Assembly (NCBI GenBank): GCA_016927865.1
Contig: JAFGLU010000020.1
Coordinates: 1-39,026, forward strand
DNA from: Anaerolineaceae bacterium
GTDB lineage: Bacteria > Chloroflexota > Anaerolineae > Anaerolineales > Anaerolineaceae
Length of the DNA stretch: 39,026 nt
Direction: 5' to 3'
Shown here: one piece after another, positions 25,569 to 33,316 of the stretch
How positions within the stretch are numbered: position 1 is the first letter of the stretch
Layout of the letters: every line of letters begins with the position of its first letter
The notes under the pieces: model-generated
The model's database searches: none
What the model was told of the DNA's origin: nothing
Seen by the model: only the letters and a program-made list of their open reading frames with translations
Program-made: the position numbers and the translations under genes

Positions 25569-26246
25569 ATGAAACAACTGCAAAAAATTGTCGCGCTGGT
25601 CCCCATGCGCCACCACTCCGAGCGGGTGCCGGGTAAGAACTACCGCCTGCTCAACGGTAAGCCGCTCTACGCGCACATCGTTGAGACGCTGCTGGACGTT
25701 CCGGAAGTGTCCAAGATCGTGGTGGACACCGACAGCCCCGTGATCCTGGAAGGACTGGCGAAGAATTACCCCCAGGTGGGCACGCAGGAGCGCCCCGAGC
25801 ATTTGCGCGCTGGGACTATCCCGATGAACGAGATTCTTCTACATGACACCGCCCTGGAGCCGGCCGACCTGTATTTGCAAACTCACTCGACCAACCCGCT
25901 GCTGCGCGCCGAAACGCTTTCGGCGGCGATCAAGGCTTTGCGCGACAATTACCCGGCCTATGACTCGCTGTTTGGCGTGACGCGCCTGCAAACCCGCCTG
26001 TGGGATCAATTGGCCCGACCCATCAATCACAACCCGGCCATTTTGCTGCGCACTCAGGACCTGCCGCCCACCTACATGGAAAATTCCTGCGTGTACCTGT
26101 TCACGCGCCAAACGCTGGAACAGCGTCGCAACCGCCTGGGCGAGCGCCCCTATATGTTCGAGGTCAGCGCCGCCGAGGCCTGGGACATTGACGAGGAATT
26201 AACCTTTCAGATTGTCGATTTGCTGCTCAAACAACGCGGGGCGTAA
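25569..26246 (+). CDS. Third cytidylyltransferase of the acylneuraminate family
   Basis: A 225-residue single-domain nucleotidyltransferase. The CTP loop reads VPMRHHSERVPGKNYRLL (12-29), a variant of PARGGSKRIPRKN with HHSER in the loop; VVDTDSP and LQTHSTNPLL (98-107) follow where NeuA has a QLRPTSP motif. MENSCVYLF and AEAWDIDEELTFQIVD (204-219) are the metal and sugar end. It most likely activates a 2-keto sugar acid as CMP ester, but its loop variant sets it apart from both SpsF (11595) and NeuA (21776). It stands 3 bp after the GT-B gene and 18 bp before a 2-hydroxyacid dehydrogenase, which suggests a separate product. Confidence 0.82.
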   Translation: MKQLQKIVALVPMRHHSERVPGKNYRLLNGKPLYAHIVETLLDVPEVSKIVVDTDSPVILEGLAKNYPQVGTQERPEHLRAGTIPMNEILLHDTALEPADLYLQTHSTNPLLRAETLSAAIKALRDNYPAYDSLFGVTRLQTRLWDQLARPINHNPAILLRTQDLPPTYMENSCVYLFTRQTLEQRRNRLGERPYMFEVSAAEAWDIDEELTFQIVDLLLKQRGA

Positions 26247-26264
26247 CTGCGCCCGGAGGATTGC

Positions 26265-27230
26265 ATGCCTACCGTTTTACTTTCTGCTCCTTACATGATT
26301 CCCTACGTCGAGCGCTTTCGCCCGGTCTTCGAGCATTACGGCCTGGAGGTGATTGTTCCCGAGGTGCACGAGCGCATGTCCGAAGAAGAACTGCTGGCCT
26401 ACGCCGGGCAGTTTGACGGGGCCTTGTGCGGCGACGACCGCTACACCCTGCGCGTGCTGCAAGCCTGCCTGCCGCGCCTGAAAGTGATCTCCAAATGGGG
26501 CACGGGCATCGATTCGATTGACAAGGTTTCGGCCAATCAATTAGGCATCCAGGTGCGCAACACCCCCAATGCCTTCACCCTGCCGGTTTCAGACAGCGTG
26601 TTGGGCTATATTCTGGCCTTTGCCCGCCGCCAGCCGTGGATGGACCGCGCCGTGAAGGCGGGCGTGTGGGAAAAGCTGCCCGGGCGTTCGCTCAGCGAGT
26701 GTACCTTGGGCGTGATCGGCGTGGGCAATATTGGCAAGGCGGTCATGCGCCGGGCGCGCGCTTTTGGCATGAAGCTGTTGGGCAATGATATTATCCCCAT
26801 GCCGCCCGAGTTCATCGCCGAGTTTGGCGTGGAAATGACCTCGCTGCCCGATTTGCTCTCGCGGGCCGATTTTGTCTCGGTCAACTGCGACCTGAACCCG
26901 ACCAGCTTCCACATCATCAACGCCGAGACTCTGGCGATGATGAAGCCCGGCGCCGTGCTCATCAACACTGCCCGCGGACCGTTGGTGGATGAAAAAGCCC
27001 TGGTGGAAGCATTACAGCAGGGCCGGATTGCCGGGGCAGCCCTGGATGTATTCGAGGTGGAGCCGCTGCCTGCCGAGTCGCCCCTGCGCGGCATGGACCA
27101 GGTTATGCTGGCGGCGCACAACACCAACTCCAGCCCGGCGGCCTGGGAGCGGGTGCATTGGAATACCATTCGCAACCTGCTGGATGGGTTGGGCATGGAT
27201 GTTAATGGTTTGAGTATTTTTCAAGGCTAA
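26265..27230 (+). CDS. D-isomer-specific 2-hydroxyacid dehydrogenase
   Basis: A 321-residue dehydrogenase of the phosphoglycerate/glycerate dehydrogenase type. The NAD-binding loop is GVIGVGNIGKAV near 150. The catalytic set is present: Arg in INTARGPLVDE (about 236), Glu in DVFEVEPLP (about 266) and His in AAHNTNSSP (about 286). SerA-type regulatory domains are missing. SKWGTGIDSID (about 74-84) is a typical substrate-side loop. Its place after a cytidylyltransferase is unusual: it might reduce the 2-keto group of a sugar acid, or make a hydroxyacid substituent. Good ribosome site GGAGGA 4 nt before ATG. It is the last gene before a repeat-filled gap. Confidence 0.85.
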   Translation: MPTVLLSAPYMIPYVERFRPVFEHYGLEVIVPEVHERMSEEELLAYAGQFDGALCGDDRYTLRVLQACLPRLKVISKWGTGIDSIDKVSANQLGIQVRNTPNAFTLPVSDSVLGYILAFARRQPWMDRAVKAGVWEKLPGRSLSECTLGVIGVGNIGKAVMRRARAFGMKLLGNDIIPMPPEFIAEFGVEMTSLPDLLSRADFVSVNCDLNPTSFHIINAETLAMMKPGAVLINTARGPLVDEKALVEALQQGRIAGAALDVFEVEPLPAESPLRGMDQVMLAAHNTNSSPAAWERVHWNTIRNLLDGLGMDVNGLSIFQG

Positions 27231-27236
27231 TATTTT

Positions 27237-27303
27237 GTAGGGGTCGGGTCTCCCGACCCGATGCTGGCGGGGCACGAACCGGGCTGGGAAACCCAGCCCC
27301 TAC
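27237..27303. repeat. Small inverted-repeat element with GTAGGGG/CCCCTAC ends
   Basis: A 67-bp element begins GTAGGGGTCGGG and ends CCCAGCCCCTAC, so its ends are inverted copies. Inside are two hairpins: GGTCGGG/CCCGACC (27242-27258) and GGGCTGGG/CCCAGCCC (27281-27299), with a GGCGGGGCACGAA middle. This is the look of a tiny non-autonomous mobile element or a REP-type repeat. It lies 7 bp past the stop of the dehydrogenase gene. Confidence 0.75.
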
Positions 27304-27327
27304 CGTCTAGGCACAAAAAATTTGGAA

Positions 27328-27392
27328 TGTTGGGTTTCGCTTCACAGGTTAGAGAATTTCGACTTATATTCACCCGCTCAACCCAACCTACG
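27328..27392. repeat. Interrupted copy of the TGTTGGGTTTCGC...CAACCCAACCTACG repeat
   Basis: TGTTGGGTTTCGC (27328-27340) and GCTCAACCCAACCTACG (27376-27392) are the two halves of a common dispersed repeat; GTTGGGTT (27329-27336) and AACCCAAC (27380-27387) are exact complements. About 35 bp of other sequence separate the halves, longer than the usual loop. With the preceding 67-bp element it fills much of the 233-bp gap at 27231-27463, which contains no gene. Confidence 0.6.
27341..27370 (+). promoter_or_regulatory. Candidate promoter inside the interrupted repeat
   Basis: TTCACA (27341-27346, 5 of 6) and TATATT (27365-27370, 5 of 6) are 18 bp apart. Transcription would start near 27377, about 87 nt ahead of the SDR gene at 27464. 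If real, the last part of the cluster has its own promoter created within a repeat. Chance occurrence cannot be excluded. Confidence 0.4.
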
Positions 27393-27463
27393 CAGCATCG
27401 GCTCAATTATTTGTAGAGAGAAGGTCGCAATTTCTATTCTCACTTCGATTGGAGTACACAAAC

Positions 27464-28228
27464 ATGACACAAGAATCTCGAACTATGTTAATCACCGGCG
27501 CGGGCGGCGGCATTGGCCGTGCCACGGTCAAAGTTTTTGCCGAAGCGGGCTGGCGCGTCATCGGCGTGGATCGGCGCGAGTTTGGCGAGCCTTTCCCGGC
27601 CAACGGCCTGTATATTGTGGCCGATATTTCACAGCCGGAAGAGTTGGAGCGTATCTACCAGCAAGCCGGGCAATTTACGCACACCCTCGATGCATTAATC
27701 AACAACGCCGCCATTCAAATCGCCAAACCGCTCATCGAAACTACCCCCGAAGAGTGGGACGCGGTTATGGCTTCCAACCTGCGCTCGGTCTTTTTGGGCA
27801 TCAAGCTGGCCTACCCCCTGCTCAAAGCAGGCGGCGGCGGGGCTATTGTCAACACCTCTTCGGTGCATGCCATCGCCACCTCGGCCAACATTTCTTCCTA
27901 TGCCGCCAGCAAGGGCGGCCTGCTGGCCCTCACCCGCGCGGCAGCCATTGAGTTTGCCGCCGACAACATCCGCGTCAATGCGGTGCTGCCCGGCGCGGTG
28001 GATACACCCATGCTGCGCGCCAGTATGGAGCGCGGCAGCCTGACGGGCGGGGATGTGCTGGACCGGTTGGAAAACCTGGCCCGCAAGACAGTCAACGGCC
28101 GCGTGGGCCAGCCCGAAGAAATCGCCCGCGCTATCTACTTCCTGGCCGATAACCACCAATCCTCGTTCATGACCGGGCAGGCCCTGGTGGTGGATGGCGG
28201 CGCGACCGCCCGCTTGAGCACCGAATGA
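27464..28228 (+). CDS. SDR family oxidoreductase
   Basis: A 254-residue classical SDR. The cofactor site TGAGGGIG is at 11-18. The acidic residue in VDRREF (about 35-40) suggests NAD preference, since an Asp after the second strand normally excludes NADP. NNAAIQ is near 82, and the catalytic Ser (NTSSVHA), Tyr146 and Lys150 (YAASK) are in place. The tail HQSSFMTGQALVVDGG is typical. The ATG at 27464 has GGAG 9 nt upstream; a TTG at 27449 would include the ribosome site. It overlaps the DUF115 gene by 4 bp. Substrate unknown; a sugar-related dehydrogenase or epimerase role is inferred from context. It is not closely similar to the PtmA-like SDR at 20961. Confidence 0.85.
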   Translation: MTQESRTMLITGAGGGIGRATVKVFAEAGWRVIGVDRREFGEPFPANGLYIVADISQPEELERIYQQAGQFTHTLDALINNAAIQIAKPLIETTPEEWDAVMASNLRSVFLGIKLAYPLLKAGGGGAIVNTSSVHAIATSANISSYAASKGGLLALTRAAAIEFAADNIRVNAVLPGAVDTPMLRASMERGSLTGGDVLDRLENLARKTVNGRVGQPEEIARAIYFLADNHQSSFMTGQALVVDGGATARLSTE

Positions 28229-29034
28229 GCGCCACCGACGCCTTAAAAAAGGCCCTCCCCACGCCGGTCAAACGTGCCATCGGTGAGACGCTGGACGCTG
28301 TCGACCGCGCCAAACAGTGGCCCGCCGCTGCCCTGCACCCCTGGCGGCAGGAGTCCATCCGCCGCATTCGCGCCCTGAAGGACATTCACCGCGAGGAGCG
28401 CTGCTTTTTGATCGGAAATGGCCCCAGCTTGCGCAACACCGACATGAGCAAACTGAAGGGTGAGTTCACCATCGGCTTGAATCGCATCTTCTTGATGTTC
28501 CCTGAGATTGGCTTCCAGACCACTTACCTGGTGTCGATCAACGATTTGGTCATCGAGCAAAGTGCCGCCGAACTGCAAACGCTGAACATGCCGCGCTTCT
28601 TCTCCTGGCGGGCGCGCAAATGGCTGCAACCGGCTGAAAACCTGCACTTTTTGTGGACCACCTACACCGGCCCGCGCTTTTCCACCGACCTGACGGCCCG
28701 GCTTTGGGAAGGGGCTACGGTGACCAACGTGGCCTTGCAGGCGGCTTACTATATGGGTTTTCAGGAGGTGGTGTTGATCGGGGTGGACCATAATTTTGTC
28801 ACCCAGGGCAAGCCCAATACCACCATCACCTCCATCGGCGACGACCCCAATCACTTCTCCGGGGCCTATTTTGGCCAGGGTTTCCGCTGGCAGTTGCCCG
28901 ACTTGGAAACCTCCGAGCGCGGCTACCGCCTGGCCAAAAAAGCCTACGAGTCTGCCGGGCGGCGCGTGCTGGATGCCACCGTGGGCGGCAAACTGGCCAT
29001 CTTCCCCAAGGTGGACTATAACAGCCTGTTCTAA
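28225..29034 (+). CDS. DUF115/Maf-like protein, candidate nonulosonate transferase
   Basis: A 269-residue protein with a DUF115 (MptE-like/Maf) core. FLIGNGPSLRNTDMSKLKGE (61-80) matches the GNGPSL...L loop seen both in DUF115 proteins and in bacterial GT42 sialyltransferases such as CstII. TIGLNRIFLMFP follows, and VTNVALQAAYYMGFQEVVLI then GVDHNF (166-191) is the second conserved block, where GT42 enzymes have a similar G..EIYL.GIDFY. Maf proteins transfer pseudaminic or legionaminic acid to flagellin using this core. Here no flagellar gene is near, but CMP-nonulosonate genes are, so a role as the transferase for one of these sugars is a good hypothesis. Its first 55 residues are a charged helical lead. 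It overlaps the SDR before it. Confidence 0.75.
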   Translation: MSATDALKKALPTPVKRAIGETLDAVDRAKQWPAAALHPWRQESIRRIRALKDIHREERCFLIGNGPSLRNTDMSKLKGEFTIGLNRIFLMFPEIGFQTTYLVSINDLVIEQSAAELQTLNMPRFFSWRARKWLQPAENLHFLWTTYTGPRFSTDLTARLWEGATVTNVALQAAYYMGFQEVVLIGVDHNFVTQGKPNTTITSIGDDPNHFSGAYFGQGFRWQLPDLETSERGYRLAKKAYESAGRRVLDATVGGKLAIFPKVDYNSLF

Positions 29035-29037
29035 GCC

Positions 29038-29973
29038 ATGACTCCACGTGTATCCATCATCACCCCGTCTTACCAGCAGGTTGCTTACCTCGAGCAGACG
29101 CTAAAATCGGTGCTCGAGCAGGAGTATCCCGATTTGGAATATTGGGTGATGGATGGCGGCTCGACCGACGGCAGCCTGGAGATCATCCAGCGCTACGCCG
29201 GGCAGTTGGCGGGCTGGGTTTCGGAGAAAGACAACGGCCAGGGCGATGCCATCAACAAAGGCTTCGCCCGCGCTACCGGCGAAATCGTGGCCTGGATCAA
29301 TTCCGACGACTACTACCTGCCCGGCGCAATTGCCGAGGCTGTGCGCGCCCTGGAGGCCAACCCCCGCGCCGGGATGGTCTTTGGGGATGTGCTGGCGGTA
29401 GATGGCGCCGGGCAGCCCATCAACCTGATGCGCTACGGTATGTGGGGGCTGGAAGAGTTGATGCGCTTTGAAATCATCGGCCAGCCCAGCGTGTTCATGC
29501 GCCGCTCGGTGCTGGAGCAGGCTGGCTTCCTGGATACGTCCTATCACCTGCTGCTCGACCATCGCCTGTGGCTGCGCATGGCTCAACACGGCGAGATGGT
29601 CTATCTACCCCGGCGCTGGTCGGCGGCGCGCTATCATGCCGCGGCCAAGAACGTGGCCCAGGCTCCGCGCTTTGCCCAGGAGGTCTTCCGTCTGGTGGAT
29701 TGGATGCAATCCGAGCCGGGGCTGACCGAAGTTTACCGGCGCGAAACACGGCGCATTCAGGCCGGAGCGCACCGTCTGGCGGCCTTTTACCTGCTGGACG
29801 GCGGTCTGCCCAAGGCTGCCCTGGGCGAATACTTCAAGAGCCTGGCGGCGCACCCCTTGCCCGCCCTCAAGGATATTCGCCGGATTCTTTACGCTGCCGT
29901 AAGCCTGGTGTTCGATGTGGAGCGCTTGAAGAAAGCCTATTTGGAGAGGCGGCGCAAGAATTTGCGCCTGTGA
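29038..29973 (+). CDS. GT2 glycosyltransferase (outer member of a duplicated pair)
   Basis: A 311-residue GT-A, family 2 inverting glycosyltransferase. VSIITPSYQQVAYLEQTLKS (5-24) opens the fold, MDGGSTDGS (38-46) binds the nucleotide, WVSEKDNGQGDAINKGFARA (60-79) follows and the metal-binding SDD is at 89-91 (WINSDDYY). GQPSVFMRR and DHRLWLRMAQ are acceptor-side motifs. The last 90 residues, with helices ending in a basic tail, are extra compared with its paralogue. By my hand count 65 of 87 residues in the first domain equal those of the gene at 35918, which bounds the other end of the membrane protein block. It starts 3 bp after the DUF115 gene. Confidence 0.9.
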   Translation: MTPRVSIITPSYQQVAYLEQTLKSVLEQEYPDLEYWVMDGGSTDGSLEIIQRYAGQLAGWVSEKDNGQGDAINKGFARATGEIVAWINSDDYYLPGAIAEAVRALEANPRAGMVFGDVLAVDGAGQPINLMRYGMWGLEELMRFEIIGQPSVFMRRSVLEQAGFLDTSYHLLLDHRLWLRMAQHGEMVYLPRRWSAARYHAAAKNVAQAPRFAQEVFRLVDWMQSEPGLTEVYRRETRRIQAGAHRLAAFYLLDGGLPKAALGEYFKSLAAHPLPALKDIRRILYAAVSLVFDVERLKKAYLERRRKNLRL

Positions 29974-29978
29974 GACGG

Positions 29979-31769
29979 ATGAAGCGCGCGGGTGTGGGAT
30001 GGTGGCTGGCGGTGATGGTGTTGTGCCTGTTGGGCGGCGTGCTGCTCTCGGCGGGCGGGTGGCTGCCCTTCGAGCGTGTCAAAGCCCTGGTCAATGGTCT
30101 TTCGCCGGACGGTAACTTCAAAATCCTCACGCCTTTCGCGATGGATGAGTTGCGCCTGCCCTTGCGTATGGGCGGGGCGCTGTTGGTGCTGGCTGCGGCG
30201 GGCCTGCTGGCCTTTCACCGCAAAACCCAGCCTTTCCTCAGCAAAATCGGTCCGGCCCTGCGCGGTCTGCCCGCTGAGGTGCGCGAATTGGTGGGTATTT
30301 TTCACCCGCGCCCCGGCGAATGGCCCTATCTGCTGGGGCTGTTGTTGGTCACCGTTGGAGCGGTGCTGGCGCGGCTGCTGTTCACCAGCGACCCCATGGT
30401 CCATGACGAGACCTATACCTACATTGCCTTTGCCGCCCGCCCGTGGTGGGATCTGTTCTCCGACTACCATCTGCCCAACAACCACATCTTCCACACGATG
30501 CTGGTCAAGCTCTCCACGGGCATTTTTGGCATGGCACCCTGGGCGGTGCGCCTGCCCGCCCTGGTCACCGGCGTGCTGTGCGTCCCGGCGGTCTACTGGC
30601 TGGGTAAGCGCCTGTACAGCCGCTCGACCGGGCTGCTGGCGGCGGGGCTGCTGGCGGCACTGCCCACCTGGATCGACTACAACACCAACGCTCGCGGCTA
30701 TGTCCCCATGGCCCTTTTCAGCGTTCTGCTGTTTGGATTGGCGCTTTACCTGCGCGAGCACAAGAACCGGGCCGGTTGGCTGCTGTTTGCTGGCCTGGGA
30801 GCGTTGGGCTTTTTCACCCTGCCGGTGTTTTTATACCCCTTTGGCATGACCCTCGCCTGGCTGGCCGTGTCCGCGCTGGCAGAAGGCGCCCCGGCCTATG
30901 GCGGGCGCTGGAACTTGCTGGCGTATGCAGGGGCTTTTGCTGCCCTGACCGTGCTTCTGGCCGGGGTGTGTTACCTGCCGGTGGTCATGGGCAGCGGGCT
31001 GGACGCGTTGATTGCTAACCCTTACGTCCAGCGTCTGGATGCAAGTGCATTCTTCCTGCGGCTGGGCGACCGCCTGGGTGGGGCGTGGTATGAGTGGAAC
31101 AAAGACCTGCCGCTCTGGCTGGAGGTCTTTCTGGCGCTGGGCTTTGCCGTCGGGTTGGCTCTACACCGTAAAATTTCCCGCGTGCGCATTCCGGCGCAAC
31201 TAACCTCACTGGTCTGGCTCGCGCTGGTGCTGCTCGTCCAGCGCCCCGATCCTAATGCCCGCCTGTGGACCTTCCTGATTCCCTTCTGGTTGGTCTGGTC
31301 GGCGGCAGGGCTGGTAGAAGGTCTGCGCCTGCTGCGCGTGCCGGCTCGCTGGCGCAGCGGGCTGCTGGCCCTGGCCCTGGTGGGGCTGGCAGTATTTTCC
31401 TATCAGCGCACCCTGCGTTACTTCCCTTCGCTGGCGCCCGGGCCGGGCAACGTGGAAAATATCGCGCTTTACCTCCAACCGCTGCTCAAACCCGGCGACG
31501 GGGTCATCATCACCTCCGATGACGGTCCAGCTCTGTGGTACTACCTGCGCCTGTACGGTACCGATGACCGCTATTATGTGCAGCAGTTGGGCGAACGCAC
31601 GCTGGAGCGAGTTTACATCCTGGTCGACGAAAGCGTGGGACAAACCCTGCAAAGCGCGGCGGAAGACCGCCGCCTGGAAGGCGTAACGTTTGACTTTGCC
31701 GGGGCGCAGCACCTGACGCGCATCGGCGGCACGTCCATATATCTTTGCGACGTGGGGTACAATCGGTAA
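29979..31769 (+). CDS. GT-C membrane glycosyltransferase (PMT_2/ArnT-like)
   Basis: A 596-residue multi-spanning protein. A first helix (about 7-28) and a second (65-80) precede a cytosolic stretch. Then MVHDETYTYIAFAARPWWDL (140-159) carries the Asp143-Glu144 pair in the first outer loop that PMT_2/GT39/GT83 enzymes use for catalysis. PWAVRLPALVTGVLCVPAVY and RSTGLLAAGLLAALPTWIDY (with NARGYVPM soon after) are standard for this family. A soluble C-terminal part of about 110 residues follows the last helices (DDGPALWYYLRLYGTDDRY). It should move a sugar from polyprenyl phosphate to an acceptor outside the membrane. The ATG at 29979 follows the GT2 stop by 5 bp; a much longer upstream reading frame overlaps the GT2 gene and is rejected. 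Confidence 0.85.
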   Translation: MKRAGVGWWLAVMVLCLLGGVLLSAGGWLPFERVKALVNGLSPDGNFKILTPFAMDELRLPLRMGGALLVLAAAGLLAFHRKTQPFLSKIGPALRGLPAEVRELVGIFHPRPGEWPYLLGLLLVTVGAVLARLLFTSDPMVHDETYTYIAFAARPWWDLFSDYHLPNNHIFHTMLVKLSTGIFGMAPWAVRLPALVTGVLCVPAVYWLGKRLYSRSTGLLAAGLLAALPTWIDYNTNARGYVPMALFSVLLFGLALYLREHKNRAGWLLFAGLGALGFFTLPVFLYPFGMTLAWLAVSALAEGAPAYGGRWNLLAYAGAFAALTVLLAGVCYLPVVMGSGLDALIANPYVQRLDASAFFLRLGDRLGGAWYEWNKDLPLWLEVFLALGFAVGLALHRKISRVRIPAQLTSLVWLALVLLVQRPDPNARLWTFLIPFWLVWSAAGLVEGLRLLRVPARWRSGLLALALVGLAVFSYQRTLRYFPSLAPGPGNVENIALYLQPLLKPGDGVIITSDDGPALWYYLRLYGTDDRYYVQQLGERTLERVYILVDESVGQTLQSAAEDRRLEGVTFDFAGAQHLTRIGGTSIYLCDVGYNR

Positions 31770-31771
31770 AG

Positions 31772-33313
31772 ATGGCTATGACTTCGACCGGATCACGATT
31801 GGGAAATCTGAGCAGCTTCTGGCAATGGGGTCTGGCGGCACTGTTGTTGCTGGGTGGGCTGGGGCTGCGCCTGGTGGCCCTGGATAACCCCCCGCTGGAT
31901 CTGCACGCCTGGCGGCAGTTGCGCTCGGCCAATATTGCCCGCGCCGTGTACTACCGCGCTCTGCCCGATGCCGACCCCGAAGTGCGCGCGCTGGCTAACT
32001 ACCTGGGCTCCACTTATCAGGTTCTCGAGCCGAATATCTTTGAGCATCTGGTGGGTTATACCTACCTGCTGACAGGAAAAGTTGATCTGGTCGTACCTCG
32101 CCTGTATAGCATTTTGTTTTGGTTGGGCGGTGGGCTGGCGCTGTTCGACCTGATGCGCCGCCTGACTGGCAGCGGAGCTCTGCTTGGGCTGGCCTACTAC
32201 CTGTTCCTGCCGTTTGGCGTGCAGCACAGCCGGGCCTTTTTGCCCGAGCCGCTCATGATCCTGTTCATTCTGTTGGCGCTGTGGGCGGCTTACCGCTGGA
32301 CCGAGCGCGGTGAAGGGTGGTCCTGGGCCGTGGCAGCGGGGCTGTTTGCCGGAGTAGCCATTCTGATCAAAGTCTATGCCGTCTTCACCCTGATTCCGGG
32401 CCTGGGATTGCTGCTGCTCGCCACATTCGGACTGCGCCGCCTGCTGGCGCAAAAGCCATTTTGGGCTGCGCTGGCCCTGGCGATAATCGTGCCTTCCATT
32501 TACTACGTCATCCTTGCGCCGGGCGGAGGGGGAGCGGGCTACCTGCAAACCTGGAGTTTGCCTTACCTGCACATGCTCAAAGACCCCACCTTCTACCTGG
32601 CCTGGCTGCACAAACTCACCGGCGCGTTGAACCCGGTGTTCCTATATGCCGGGCTGCTGGGTGTGCTGCTGCCCAAACCGGGGCGTTGGCTGGCCCTGGG
32701 TTTGTGGGTGGGCTACGTGATTGAAGGCGCCACGGTGCCTTCTCTGATTCGCTCGCACAGTTATTACAACCTTCCGCTGGTGGCAGCCGTGGCGTTGGGT
32801 GTCGCGCCCCTGGGTGCGGCGATCTTTGGCGTGCTCCGGCGGCAGGGTGTCTTCTGGCGGCTGCTGGCGGCGGGCGTGCTGCTGTTGGGGCTGGCGGATA
32901 CGGCCTTTATCGCCCGCAAGCCGCTCACTGCCCAGGATTATCGCGCCGAACCGGCCTTCTGGCTGGAGTTGGGCCGCGCCCTGCCCACCGACGGCAACAT
33001 CATCGCCCTGACCGAGGATTACAACACCCGCCTGCATTATTATGGCTGGCGCTATGCCAAAGCCTATCTCTACGCCGATGATTTCGCCATGATGTCGCAG
33101 GGCGGCAGAGAGGTAGACCTGAGCGGCGAGAACATTGCCGTGTTCCGCGGGCAGACTGAGGGCATGGATTACTTCCTGGTGACCAAGATGGATGAGTTGG
33201 AGCGCCAGCCGTATCTGAGTAAGATTCTCGGCGAATATTTCCCGTTGGTAATGCAGTCGGAGCGCGTATTGCTGTACGATTTGCGCAATCCGCTCAAGCC
33301 GTTGGAGCCTTAG
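31772..33313 (+). CDS. GT-C membrane glycosyltransferase, second of the block
   Basis: A 513-residue multi-spanning protein. The first helix (about 20-36) is followed by DNPPLDLHAWRQLRSANIAR (38-57). The D.HAWRQ...A pattern marks a group of ArnT-like GT-C enzymes with the catalytic acid in this loop (Asp43 candidate). YLFLPFGVQHSRAFLPEPLM and later Pro-rich helix turns are shared with that group. About ten to twelve hydrophobic segments are visible and a soluble tail of about 110 residues ends the chain. ATG 31772 lies 2 bp after the previous stop; a TTG nine codons upstream would overlap it. Substrate unknown. Confidence 0.82.
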   Translation: MAMTSTGSRLGNLSSFWQWGLAALLLLGGLGLRLVALDNPPLDLHAWRQLRSANIARAVYYRALPDADPEVRALANYLGSTYQVLEPNIFEHLVGYTYLLTGKVDLVVPRLYSILFWLGGGLALFDLMRRLTGSGALLGLAYYLFLPFGVQHSRAFLPEPLMILFILLALWAAYRWTERGEGWSWAVAAGLFAGVAILIKVYAVFTLIPGLGLLLLATFGLRRLLAQKPFWAALALAIIVPSIYYVILAPGGGGAGYLQTWSLPYLHMLKDPTFYLAWLHKLTGALNPVFLYAGLLGVLLPKPGRWLALGLWVGYVIEGATVPSLIRSHSYYNLPLVAAVALGVAPLGAAIFGVLRRQGVFWRLLAAGVLLLGLADTAFIARKPLTAQDYRAEPAFWLELGRALPTDGNIIALTEDYNTRLHYYGWRYAKAYLYADDFAMMSQGGREVDLSGENIAVFRGQTEGMDYFLVTKMDELERQPYLSKILGEYFPLVMQSERVLLYDLRNPLKPLEP

Positions 33314-33316
33314 GGG

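Noticed and set aside
29568..29978. 137-codon upstream extension of the GT-C gene at 29979
   Set aside because: The extension lies fully over the well-supported GT2 gene and gives Arg/Gly/Ser-rich low-complexity protein with no domain.
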